Shown here in pieces: positions 19,481-30,000 of a DNA stretch of 64,000 nucleotides (position 1 is its first letter; each line of letters starts with the position of its first letter). The position numbers and the translations under genes are program-made. Below the pieces are notes generated by a model. The model ran no database searches. It was not told the origin of the DNA and saw only the letters and a list, made by a program, of their open reading frames with translations. The stretch comes from Diplolepis rosae (lineage: Eukaryota; Arthropoda; Insecta; Hymenoptera; Diplolepididae), in NCBI GenBank assembly GCA_030998225.1, contig JAPYXD010000680.1, positions 7,316,001 through 7,380,000 of the forward strand, given 5' to 3'.

Positions 19481-22400
19481 CAAGAGACCGTTTGAATAGA
19501 GCCGTTAATTTGTCACAACTCACATTTTAAGTGAACTCAAAGAAGTTTTGTGACTATGAAATAAAGGCAATCACATGTCTAACGATGATGGTTGCCTCGT
19601 TTCATTCTTTCCGGAGTGGAAAGATCGTCTCGACGGAAATTTACTTTGACCAGGTCGACCGTAACGAAGGTCAGTTTCTCACTGGCTTTCCTTACTAGCG
19701 TAAATTCTCTAGAACGAGATTAAGCACTATCACATGGTGTCGGTCTCTTCATATGCGAATTAAACTCTTTTTTTACATTCAATCGTACTGGAGGCGAGTC
19801 AATAAGATAAATGTTATAATTATTGTATAAATCCTGGATGTATGCATGAGAACTCTGAGTTCTTAGATCTATTATAGGTTTTACGATGTAACAGCAAATT
19901 ACAGAGTCAGCTCATTCAGAAACTGGGAAATCGAATCTTTGGCCATTCGCTTCTTTTAAATTCCAAAACAGATATTCAAAGGAGTTTCTATATGATTCCC
20001 TGATATGTAAAATTATTTTGATGAGAGTAACTAGTTACCTATGAAATTAATTATAGATTAAAAACTCGATTGAGAAAGTGGTATTTAAATTTAAATTGAC
20101 AGTGAAGGAATATTCAGTTCTTTAATTACAAGACCTATAGCGCAAGAATAGTTTTTGAATATTGATTTCCGAAGTCCATATAGAAAATCTCTTGAATATA
20201 TCTATTACTGAAGAACCTAAAGAAATTTTGAGCCGGTATGACTACAAAATTGTCAAAAATCTAGTGATTTTCGAGAAAGTATTGTGCTTTTTGAGAGATT
20301 TTGAAAATTTTCAGTTCTTTCTGTTCCCATCTATTTTTTAAAGGACAAAGGGTTATTATCGGTCATCGGTAGATGAGATGAGAGTATTTTCGCGCGTATG
20401 TATGAACATTCGGACGCGGTGTACTGCATCAATTCCTAATATAATATTATTACTCAACACACAATGAGAAAATGCATAACACCTAATGAAAGAGCAGGAA
20501 TTTTTTTATCGAATAGGCTTATGTACAAGCAATTAAAGTATTTTCTTAACGGAAGTGCAACTATCACCCAGCGCGTAACGTACGGATTCCAAAGATACGC
20601 ATTTTGAATGCCTTGTATCCTCATTCGAAACTGCGGAATTTTATCAATTATATCTTTTAAGGTCGTATGATGTACTGAAAAAAGATACCATTCACGATTT
20701 AACCTTCGATTACCTTGTTTTATCAATATTTACGGAAATACTTTGAAATACACACGTAACGTACGGACGTTTTCTCGTTACGTGTCGTTACGACGGAAGG
20801 AAAAATGGACTTTATTACATTTCTTATAAATGAAATATTTCATTATTATTATTATATTATATTAATATATCTTATTATTAATTAGCTATTTAAATAAACT
20901 TCAGCACCAAATTCCGCTTCAAGGTATCCGAAATGCATAACAATTTATAACCTGAAGGCATCTGATTCGTATTAGCGATTCCGGTTACATGGAATTTCGA
21001 GATGAAAATCGTGCCTCTTTATAATTAGACGCCTCTGATGCGATGTCAATTACTTGATTATATATAAAGTCGCAGTCTTGCGTCGGCGTGTGCTAATAAA
21101 TTATTAAATGTAACCCTCTCCTAATAATATTATAAACGTAATTAGACACTACTCTTTTATTAAAAATGTTCTTTTCGTGTCCACGTCTTGCGAAAATGCT
21201 CAAGATTCAAAAATAAAAAATTCGAATAAAGTATATTTTGCTAGTAAAAAAATATTAAAATGTAATATGCAAAATAATTATGTTAATAGAATATTAACTG
21301 AATTTTTTTCTGGTTCATCTGGTATGATTAATTTGAAACTTTGTCCAAATATTTAAATTGTTAGTTTTGCCTCAAAAGGACCATCATTATCACTTTTTAC
21401 TGTTTCTATTTATTGATACAATATTAATTGCTATTTGACGCCTCTAAAGATATAAAATCTAGTGACAAGTTCGTGAATTGTCTATCTTATAGTTTGAATG
21501 TTTTTTGGTGATTTTTCAAGCGCTTGGTTGGGATTTTATATTTAAATTTGTTCGCCACTCTGGATGATTGAAATAATCCTATTTAAAAAACTGGAAGTTG
21601 AGTAAAATCCGGATTTTATATGACGGAAAAGGAGGATTTATTTTATAAATGTTTCGTACGGAAAATATGTACATTCGGCGAGAAGAGCTTGTAAGTGGTA
21701 ATAATGACAGAATGGGGAAGATTTTTCTACATTTTATGTATGACGATAAGCTCAGTAGCGTGACGTGTACGATTATCACGGTTTATGGGATTCCGAAACT
21801 TGGTAAAGAAGGAAAGGAGGTGAAATAAAATCGTATACGTATCATAAATATACATTACCTACAACATACATATTTAAATTTTGAACTATCCAACTTGCAC
21901 TAGTTTGTTCCTTGCTTCATCGACTGTTTGGGAGACTCAAATACTTTACATGTTACTATTTATATTGAAGGGAGTTTAATACAGATGATAATCCTTACAA
22001 TATTTACTTACGGATTACTATCTGTATTTTATTGGGTCAAATACACTTGATAACGTACATTTCGAAAACAGACTCAACTGGTTTGATATTATAAAGTGAG
22101 CAATTTTGTATTAGATGAAAACTTAAATAACATAATAAAAAATGTCTTTTGCTATGAAAATTTAAATAATAAAATGACGAAAAAGATAACCAATCCTTCC
22201 TTTTGGAAAAACATTATTCTGAAATAGCTTACATGTATAATTTGACTGTAATTTGAATATTCTGTACACAAATATTTTCCAGAAAACATTCAAGATGATA
22301 TGTAATAAAAGTCAGGTTGTTAGTACGATCAGGAATTCATTTTATTTTCATCCCGAATTATTGAGCTGACAGTGTTGAATTTAGATTGATAATTATCGAC

Positions 22401-22735
22401 CACGTTAAACCTTGGTATAGCCATTGACGAATTGGCTGATTTTGAATTAGAAAGTATATAACGAGAGATTTATTGTCTGCGAACTTGATTCGAGGAATCT
22501 AAGGACATAACAGCATGAAAGGGCCTGAATTTATTTAAAAAACGAAGATAGAAACTAAATAATATTTCACTGGTATAATCCTAGATTATTTCTTTATTAA
22601 AAATTAAAAAATCATTCACTCTAAAAGAAAAAAAGAAAACGTTACTACCGTAAATCTCATACTAGAAGCTCCAGACTAAATGGATGCAGTAATAAAAAGA
22701 TTTTGGAACTCTTTAAATTTATTCTTTGTCTGGCT
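19480..22735. other. intergenic DNA
   Basis: GC-richer patches at 19480-19760 and 20340-20830 (the latter with repeated CGTAACGTACGG words in both orientations) show no convincing reading frame. A TATATAAAGTCGCAGTC string at 21060 resembles a TATA promoter but no gene follows. The rest is AT-rich. Confidence 0.3.
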
Positions 22736-22739
22736 TTAA

Positions 22740-23404
22740 GGTAGTTGATCCACGAAAATTAGACCTTAGGCAAAAATAGATAATTTTGCTTTCAAGACTA
22801 GCAATATTATTATTGAAGGGCTATTTTGGAAAAGAAAAGATTAATTTCCATGAAAAAAATTTGAAATATAGAAAAATAATTTTATTAATAAATTTTATTT
22901 TTGCCCCAACTTTTTTTCTTATCGCTTCTTACCAAATTTTAAAAAATTATGCGATTTTAATAAATTACAAATCAGTTTTTCAAGAAAAAGATTCCCTACA
23001 ACTTAACCATTTCCAATTTTCGAAAATGAATAAACTATTATCAAATTCAGCAATTTGTTTATAAAAATGTCGTTTTGGAAAATTTTTTTAAATGTTTTCA
23101 GCCATTAAAGAATTTATTTTTAAAAATCAGAAACGGTGAAGTTGTGGGAAATCTTTTCTCTGTAAAAATGATTCATGATTTATTAGAATCGCATAATTTT
23201 TTAAAATTTGGTAAGAAGCGATAAGAAAAAAGTTGGGTCAAAAATAAAATTTATTAATAAAATTATTTTTCTGTGTTTCAAATTTTTTTCATGTAAAATA
23301 ATATTTTCTCTTTCAAAATAGCCCTTCAATAATAATATTGCTATTCTTGAAAGCAAAATTATCTATTTTTGCCTGAGGTTTAATTTTCGTGGATGAAAAC
23401 TACC
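22740..23404. mobile_element. TTAA palindrome (665 bp)
   Basis: TTAA at 22736-22739 and 23405-23408. Ends GGTAGTTGATCCACGAAAAT and its complement, then TTAGGCAAAAATAGATAATT. The whole element is a fold-back with arms of about 300 bp around a short centre. There is no protein; its long open frame is a translation of the repeat. Confidence 0.9.
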
Positions 23405-23409
23405 TTAAA

Positions 23410-23796
23410 GATCATATAAAGATTATAAAGGATCATTTCATAACGCAAAATTGGTTAACCTCGACCGTGGTCTCTTTTCCATTCGAATCATTGCACCGCA
23501 CAAAGCACTCACCACACCTTCTTTCGTTTGCTTCATGTTCAAAACAGTCCTCTCACGTGTCTTGAGACTTGTAACACGCGGACTACGCGTGCCTCATGTC
23601 AATCGTTTTCCAAGCAGGGACATTCTCAAAAAATTAAATCTCTTCTTTTGATCTTTCTGCTTCGCACCTTAATTTCTTACCTCTATAGAAAAGGAAGAAA
23701 TCTATTCTACCAGTCTTAGGATTAGTGAGAGGTATTTCACGAGATTTCAACTAATTAAAAGTAGAATAAGTTGTATTGACCCTCAATTTTTATAAA
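23410..23796. other. GC-richer patch, possible exon or promoter
   Basis: 23450-23640 is markedly less AT-rich and contains GTGTGGTGAGTG on the minus strand (possible donor after an ATGAAGCAAACG start). Too short to call. Confidence 0.2.
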
Positions 23797-23880
23797 ATGG
23801 TACGTTGTTGGAAAAAAATGGCTTTAGGGTCCAAAAAAGATTAAGTCGATTTAATCAGACGTTTCGGCTCAGATCTTATA

Positions 23881-24637
23881 AAGGGTTTCCCAATAAGGGT
23901 GATATGTTTTGAAATTGAAAAAAAACACTGAATATTCATTCGGAATTGATCGAAATCTTTTTTATTATATTGGATATTCTATGCCATTTATGATTTAAAC
24001 AATATATCGGCCAAATGTCCCCCGAGACTTGAGCCAAAAATGCGCCTCATCAGAGAAGATGATTTTTTGATGAAAATTGGGATCATTTTCAATTGATTCC
24101 AGAGCCCAATCCGCGAACTCCCGACGCAAACGATGATCATTAGGCTTCAGTTCTTGGGCCAGAATCATCTTATAGGGATGCAGGCCAAGATCCAATCGCA
24201 AAATACGCCAGGTAGTCATCCTGGACAGGCCCAATTCCTGAGATCGGCGTGGCACGGACAATTCACGGTTTTCCTCGATACTGGCGTGTACGGCGGCTAT
24301 ATTCTGTGTAGAACGTGCGGTACGCATACGATTTTTAGGCTTAGTATCCAATAGAGTAAATTCACTCTCCAACTTATCGATTATTCGGCGAATTGAGAGC
24401 GCGGATGGAGCAGAATGACGACCATATTTTGCACGATATGCTCTTTCAACACCGACAAAACTTCTCGAATTTTTATAAAATAATTGGACAATTTCCAAAC
24501 GTTGTGGAAGCGTGAAACTACTCATGATTAAATGGCAAACCTTACTGATGACAACTGACAGCAGACGTCAAAAATTTTAGTTCAAATGAGCCCGATAGGG
24601 ACATTCAAAATCATATCACCCCTATTGGGAAACCCTT
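23881..24637 (-). mobile_element. Tc1/mariner-superfamily transposon, internally deleted
   Basis: Inverted ends of about 28 bp: AAGGGTTTCCCAATAAGGGT on the left and the complement of AAGGGTTTCCCAATAGGGGT on the right, each flanked by TA (23879-23880, 24638-24639). The 757-bp element carries only the N-terminal half of its transposase. Confidence 0.88.
23995..24525 (-). pseudogene. truncated transposase (DUF4817-type HTH, partial DDE)
   Basis: 176 codons from ATG 24525. Residues 1-50 form the helix-turn-helix common in insect Tc1/mariner-like proteins (FTLPQRLEIVQLFYKNSRS, KYGRHSAPSALSIRRIIDKL). Residues about 75-130 hold a second DNA-binding helix region (ENRELSVPRRSQELGLSRMT, WRILRLDLGLHPYKM). 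Residues 155-170 reach the first catalytic Asp (KIIFSDEAHFWL). It ends nine residues later (KSRGTFGRYIV), where about half of the catalytic domain is missing, including the second and third acidic residues. The frame is otherwise open with no stops, which suggests a fairly young deletion derivative. It may still bind DNA but cannot transpose. Confidence 0.88.
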
Positions 24638-24723
24638 TATTATATGTTTAAGTGTTACAGTTATTTCTAAAAATGTGAAATTAGCGCCACCTCTTTTTTT
24701 GTATTTTTTAGATTTTAATAAAT

Positions 24724-24763
24724 ATCACTGATGAGGGCTCCGATCTGAGCCGAAACGTCTGAT
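24724..24763 (+). ncRNA. hammerhead ribozyme, intact core
   Basis: CTGATGA (24728-24734), G, stem II GGCTC (24736-24740)-CGATCT-GAGCC (24747-24751), GAA, ACGTC with cleavage predicted after C24759. Stem I pairs ATCA with TGAT. Every core position matches the hammerhead consensus. Helix III is the palindromic ACGT only, implying a dimer. Confidence 0.8.
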
Positions 24764-24810
24764 TAAGTCGACTTCATCTTTTTTGGACCCGAAAACCAAT
24801 TTTTTCCAAC

Positions 24811-26329
24811 AACGTACTATTTTATTTCAACTAATCTTGCACAGAGAGAAAAATACAATAACGATTCACTGTTATAATACTTCTTCCCATTTAAAGAATA
24901 ACATATTTTATGGGCTATTATCTAAATTATACATAATACAATGCAAATAGTAACAAGTAGATAACAAATGTAAAAATTACCATCTATATATTGTAGTGGT
25001 TACAGTACAAATGGCAATCATTAAAATTCTTATGTACATGTTGAAATGAATTTATTACGTTTGAAAGAAACTATGTTCTGAATAAAGTCGAATTTCTCGA
25101 AAAAACTGTGTTTTTCTTAGTTAGACTGGAAACTTATGGAACTTATTGCACTGTGTACAATAGAGATGGCCAGGGTGACCGTTTTCATCGAAGAAAATAA
25201 TTCACGGTCATTTCCCGGTCATCGAAAATTTTTTCCTGATCATTAGAAAAATAGTTTCCAATGAATAACAGTTAATGCAATGGGTTTTCAAAGTTTTAAA
25301 ATATTTTTTACTTAATATTCTTGAATGAAATTTCTCCTGGTATACCGAAATCATGAAATCATACGAAATGGACAATAAGGCGGGAATTTCGAAATGCATA
25401 ATATAATATATAAGTAAATCACTTTATGTAACACATTTAAAACAAATTAAAATCGTTTTTTATTTAAAATTTTTTAAAAATTCCCGGTCATTTCTCGGTT
25501 TGATGGTAATTTCCCTGAGATGGTAATAACCTGTACAATATTTTATGAGATAAGATAAAATAATAAAATAAACTTTTAAAATACTTTATTTTTCGAATGG
25601 GCATTAGCATCTTGATAATAATCGATAGCATATTTTTTCATATATTATTTTAATATACGTGCAATAGTGTCAAATCCAGAAGACTTAAAATAATTTCATT
25701 TTCGTTTGAACAAAATTGAATAGTGAATATGATAAATGAAGATTCGCCAGCCAAAATGAAACATATCTTTTTGCTATGTATGTAAATTCTGCTGAACAGT
25801 CTATTCAACGATAACCACCAACGGACGTCGTTTTACTTTGACAAAAGCTCTGACTAGAAACTCGACAATCCCCTTGGGGAAAGGAAAATCAACCTTTCCC
25901 AACCATAGATCTACATAATTTACAAAATCATTCACGATTGATGCACGACTATAGAAATTATTTAACTGAAATTGTGTTTAGTTTAACCAAGAGTTTTACT
26001 AAACGCATTTACAACTTTCTTGTCGACAGGGAAACATCCCTCTCCGAATAGATTCCACTTCAGTACTTAAAAAATATTTTTTAACCTAAAGAATCGTGGC
26101 CAGATAAAATGTTATGCAATGCATTTTATTCTATACCAAAAAATTAATTACCCGACATCTTTGTTCAATATTTTTATTTATCCCAATCATTACCTCATGT
26201 AGGTAATTGCTATTTTTACGATTGACTATTCAACGTAATTTGTATTAATCCAAATTTTTATATTGGGTAATTTTTATATTTCTGAATCTCCATTTACCAT
26301 CGTATGTCTTTATTTTAATTTACATTCAA
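24811..26329. other. AT-rich intergenic DNA
   Basis: No supported gene. TTCCCGGTCATTT-type words recur near 25200 and 25480 in a possible diverged repeat. Confidence 0.35.
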
Positions 26330-26525
26330 GGCCATGGATCAACTGTGTGGAAGGTTGATAAAAAAATAATAATTGAAGTAGATTTCCGCTATTAGACAGA
26401 CGTGAACAATAGAGTCAAAAAGGTCTGTTTGGTACGAAAAATCTATTTTAATTATTCATTTTTGAATAACCTTACATACTATAATTGCAATTTCCGACGT
26501 CAAGTGATCCACTTAATCCATAGCC
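26330..26525. mobile_element. MITE related to 16442-16803
   Basis: Ends GGCCATGGATCAACTGTGTG and (reversed) GGCTATGGATTAAGTGGATC, flanked by TCAA and TTGA rather than TTAA. The interior is short and unrelated at base level. Confidence 0.55.
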
Positions 26526-26975
26526 TTGATTGATTTCGAAAAAATGAAAATGATTTGAAATGATAATTCGGGTAAATAAAAATTCTGATCAATTTGGAAA
26601 AATAAAAACTTTGTAAAACAAAAATTAAAACACAGTAAATCCAAAAAACATTTTCTTATGTGTATAAATAAACGAGAAAGTTGAAATATGAAATTTCTCT
26701 TAACAAATCGTAATACATCACCTTTAACTTTTTTTAAATTTATCAAAATTATTTTACTTATCAGAATACATAAAAATCATAAAGCTCTAAACACTTTGTC
26801 TATCGGGTTTTAAAAAAGAAAATAGGTATTTTTGAAGGCTTCATCCATATGTTACTTAACATATTTTCAGAAAATTTGGACCCCCCTTCCTCCTATGTAA
26901 TCAAATGTTTGGACCATCCCCTCCCCAACCCTACATTGCCGGTCGAAATTATTTGTTCACTTGTTGTTTCATTCA

Positions 26976-27222
26976 AAATTTCAAGAATTCAAATCCTCAA
27001 AATACAAAAAACACGACCAAATTTGGACCAAAATCACCACCATAAACAAACAACTATGAGAAAACAAACAAAAAAAGAAGGCAACCTTCCAAAGCCCCTT
27101 CCTTCATTTACTTTCTTTCGTCCTCTTTTGTGTTTACCTCCCACAACCATCTACTTAAGATGATTTTGGTCTAAATTTGGTCGTGTTTTTTGTATTTTGA
27201 GGATTTGAATTCTTGAAATTTC
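26976..27222. repeat. inverted repeat with ~61-bp arms
   Basis: Arms 26976-27036 and 27161-27222 are nearly exact inverted copies (TTCAAGAATTCAAATCCTCA and complement). They enclose about 124 bp of C- and A-rich sequence. The transcript would form a strong hairpin. Borders and family unknown. Confidence 0.75.
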
Positions 27223-27224
27223 GA

Positions 27225-28609
27225 ATTATACTTTTGTTTGGACGTTGGGATTTTATAGTGACACGGGTTCGAGTTCAGGTTTTACTTGTTGTTTCGGTTA
27301 TTCCTCAAGTGTCTTAATTTTTATAAAAACTTTTATAAAAAATTTTAATAAAATTTAGGATTATTTATGAAAATAATAATATTTTGGATTTTTAAAATTG
27401 ATTCATAGATTACTGTCTTTATTTGAAATTTTACGATATCTTGAGTGGGATCCAAAAATAAAAATTCTTTAAATATCTAGATAAGTTAGCAAAATACTTT
27501 GAAGACTCACCAGTAAAAAGAGACCAAAAACTTTTTTAAATCTCAGTTAATTTCAAAGCTATTAATATTTTTCAAAAAGACCGAAATTTTATTAACTTTC
27601 ATGCTATCATTGGAAAAAAAAAAATTTTCTGTGAAAAAAGGAACGCTTTTACTCCGCTAGGTGAATTTTTTTTCAAAATATATTAGAAATTCCATCTAGT
27701 CTTAAATGACGTTAAGTTAATTTTAAATCACAGGTTGTGGTATAGTGTAATATACTAGAGTTCCGTTATCGCGGTGAGTGATACACTTTTCTAATGATCG
27801 ACATAATCGACGAATCGGTCGAAAAAATTTGTAAATAGTTCATTTCTATCAATCATCTTTACTTTTAAAACATCAAAAAAAGAACTCAATAATAAAAAAT
27901 ACAAGTTTATATATATATATTTAAATAAAATTATATGTAACACAAAACATATTTGGTACATTTATTCAAATCCTTCAACACAAATATTTTACATTACGTT
28001 AAAAAAAATTACGTGACAATATCGATTAATCCTCCATCCCGTAATAGGTCGCAACATTTTTCCCAAAACCTTTTCTCCCGAAAGTTGTTACGTAATTTAT
28101 GGATAGCTCTACGAAAAAATCAAGTAGAATAAAGGGACCATCCTCTTTAAGTTAAAATACATGTTGACGGCGCGCCTTACCCGAAAAGTGCGTGCAAACA
28201 CGCCTGAAGGTCAGGTTGCCTGCAGAAAGGCGCCTTCGATAAATACTCAATCTGTTCCTCCCTTCCAATATCTATCTCCTATTATCCTTCACTTTTTCAA
28301 TCATAAATCGACCGCCCTACACATAAAACCAATCGAGAAAGGGGGGAAAAAATATTTCTTTTTTCCCTGCAATATGGAGACACAGAAATTCAAGTCATCA
28401 CTCCTAAATTGATTGCAAGTTAATGATTTTGCAAGTTGATGATAACAATGACGAAAATCGATTACTTTTTATAATATTCGTCAAGAGAGTCATAATCGAC
28501 AAAATATGAAGGCAAGATGGTCCCTCTAACCTTCAGCAGACCGAAAATCCGTCGTAAAAAGAATAACGTTGATACCACTTACGTTTATAAAATTGTTAAG
28601 GTCACTCAC
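27225..28609. other. intergenic or intronic DNA
   Basis: If the USP exon at 28610 is real, this is the start of its next intron. A GC-rich patch at 28160-28250 has an acceptor-like TTTCTGCAG and a donor-like CGGGTAAGG on the minus strand but does not encode the next part of a USP domain. A SINE-like head (GTGAAAAAAGGAACGCTTTT) is at 27630. Confidence 0.3.
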
Positions 28610-28871
28610 CTGAACAGCGCTGTTGAGAAAACAATTGTTCTGTCCGGGAGCATTTAGCAAGCCCTTTGTGCTTGTGACGCTGGTGTTGAGGTCCTTAGCC
28701 AATAATTTTTGACCACCTTGGAGTTGTTGTCTTTCCGACTGCTTGCTGTGGATCTGATGACTGTGGGATTGTAAATAGCCTGCATAATCAACGGTGTCCT
28801 GGGGTGCTGCCTGCGTCTGCTGACGCAAACCCGTAATAGGAGCCATCGCGTTACAACTACATTTGTACAGC
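28610..28871 (-). CDS. ec: 5' coding exon of USP53/USP54/echinus-like deubiquitinase
   Basis: From ATG 28846 the minus strand encodes 79 codons, ending exactly at CAG|GTGAGT (exon end 28610, phase 0). Residues 1-55 are a Gln/Ser-rich leader (LRQQTQAAPQD, QSERQQLQGGQKLL). Residues 59-79 read STKGLLNAPGQNNCFLNSAVQ, which is the USP Cys box as found in USP53, USP54 and Drosophila echinus (N-x-PGQNxCFLNSAVQ); Cys72 is the catalytic-box cysteine. An acceptor (TTGCAG) at 28872-28877 keeps the frame open upstream, so the ATG could be internal to a longer exon. Echinus acts in Drosophila eye patterning. The next exon, beginning with Val-Leu-Trp, was not found in the window, so introns are long or the gene continues through divergent exons. 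The symbol is by homology only. Confidence 0.75.
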
Positions 28872-29075
28872 CTGCAACATCAATAAAATAACATAATAAT
28901 TTTAGTAAACAAACATTTAACGATTTTTTGTCATTTTTAATAGAATATTAATAAAGCTTTTAGAAATCAGGCTGATTACGATGCAATATAGACTACTGAA
29001 CTTTTGCATAATTTGAATACACGAGGATAGATCGAAATAGGTACAATTTTGTGATCATAAAGGTTGCATCCCTTC
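28872..29075. other. AT-rich DNA upstream of the USP exon
   Basis: No feature besides the probable splice acceptor. Confidence 0.3.
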
Positions 29076-29288
29076 ATGTACTTACAGTTTTGAACGTTCA
29101 TTGAACGATAGAAAATTTTTTCTTTCAAACTAAATGAGTAGTTTTTGGTCCAGAAAATTAAAAAATAGTGTACTGTTCATGAACGATTGTATATTTGAAG
29201 GGCCCTAAATATAAATATAATAATTAATTTTTTTTTGGAAAAAAAAATTTTGTCATCGTTCAATGAACGTTCAAAACTGTAAGTACAT
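29076..29288. mobile_element. MITE with 9-bp target duplication
   Basis: Ends ATGTACTTACAGTTTTGAAC and exact complement, continuing through GTTCATTGAACGAT for about 40 bp. CATCCCTTC is duplicated at 29067-29075 and 29289-29297. A 9-bp duplication is typical of Mutator-like elements. Alternatively, TA next to CAGT would suggest Tc1, with the longer flanking repeat coincidental. Confidence 0.75.
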
Positions 29289-29459
29289 CATCCCTTCAGT
29301 TATATACCCTGTCAAAAAATGCGAAAATTATGAAAAACTAAAAAATGAGCATAACTTTGATGAAAATTTCTTCTTTCGTTGGTATTTCAATTACTTGTTT
29401 TGAAATTTCATCAAGAATATGTATATAAGTTACGTGCAACTTACCTATGAATTGCGAAT

Positions 29460-30000
29460 GTTAAAACTTGAAAAAAGTCAATATCTAAATTCCATTTTCC
29501 AGCTAAATTATACGAGATACGAAAAACGTTATCATACATAATTGTTTACTACAAAAAGATCTACAAGTTTGAAAAGCAACATTTTTCTATAAGATGTATA
29601 TTTTTCTTTTTAATACGAAAAAATACTATTGAAAATCGAAAATTCAATTTTTTAACTAGAATATGTGAAATACGAATAAAAACGTAAGAATGTAAAATTA
29701 TTAGCTTGAATAAGATCTACAAATTTTCTCCGAAACAGTTTCTAATAAGATGTATATTTTTCGTTTTAATTTTCAAAAATACGATTAAAATTCAAAAATT
29801 CCATTTTTTAAAAAAAACATGTGAGATACTAGGAAAACGTTGAGATAGAAAATTATTTGCCTAAATGAGGTCTATAAATTCTCATCAGGACATTTTTGAC
29901 AAGATGTATATTTTATGGTTTGATTTTAAAAACAGATATTGAAAATAAAAAATTCCATTTCTTAACCAAAATGTATGAGATACGAAATTTTTCTGTATTT
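29460..30000. repeat. ~150-bp-unit repeat (copy 2)
   Basis: The same unit order as 7660-8160: AAAAAGTCAATATCTAAATT, AAAAAGATCTACAAGTTTG, ATAAGATGTATATTTTTC, AAATTCAATTTTTTAAC, repeated about four times with decay. Confidence 0.65.

Larger units (their letters stand above)
23797..24810 (+). mobile_element. hammerhead-bearing repeat, inverted arms, interrupted by a transposon
   Basis: Left arm 23797-23876 (TTGGAAAAAAATGGCTTTAG, ACGTTTCGGCTCAGATC) and right arm about 24727-24810 are inverted copies. A Tc1/mariner relic (23881-24637) sits between them at the edge of the left arm. The left arm stops inside the ribozyme stem II loop, so only the right arm keeps a whole ribozyme. Confidence 0.8.

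Noticed and set aside
22786..23064. Similar open frames of 70-154 codons at 22786, 36254 (-), 44655, 48204 and 48561 (-), looking like a conserved hydrophobic protein family
   Set aside because: They are translations of the same TTAA palindrome arms, occur in both orientations of each hairpin, and differ by frameshifts and stops. The conservation is of the repeat, not of a protein.
27630..27665. Another tRNA-like element
   Set aside because: Only the short head GTGAAAAAAGGAACGCTTTT is shared; no A-box or B-box follows.
8860..28871. Joining the minus-strand frames at 28610, 8860 and 6504 into one USP gene
   Set aside because: Neither downstream frame encodes any recognisable part of a USP catalytic domain, and the 6504 unit has its own promoter and ATG.
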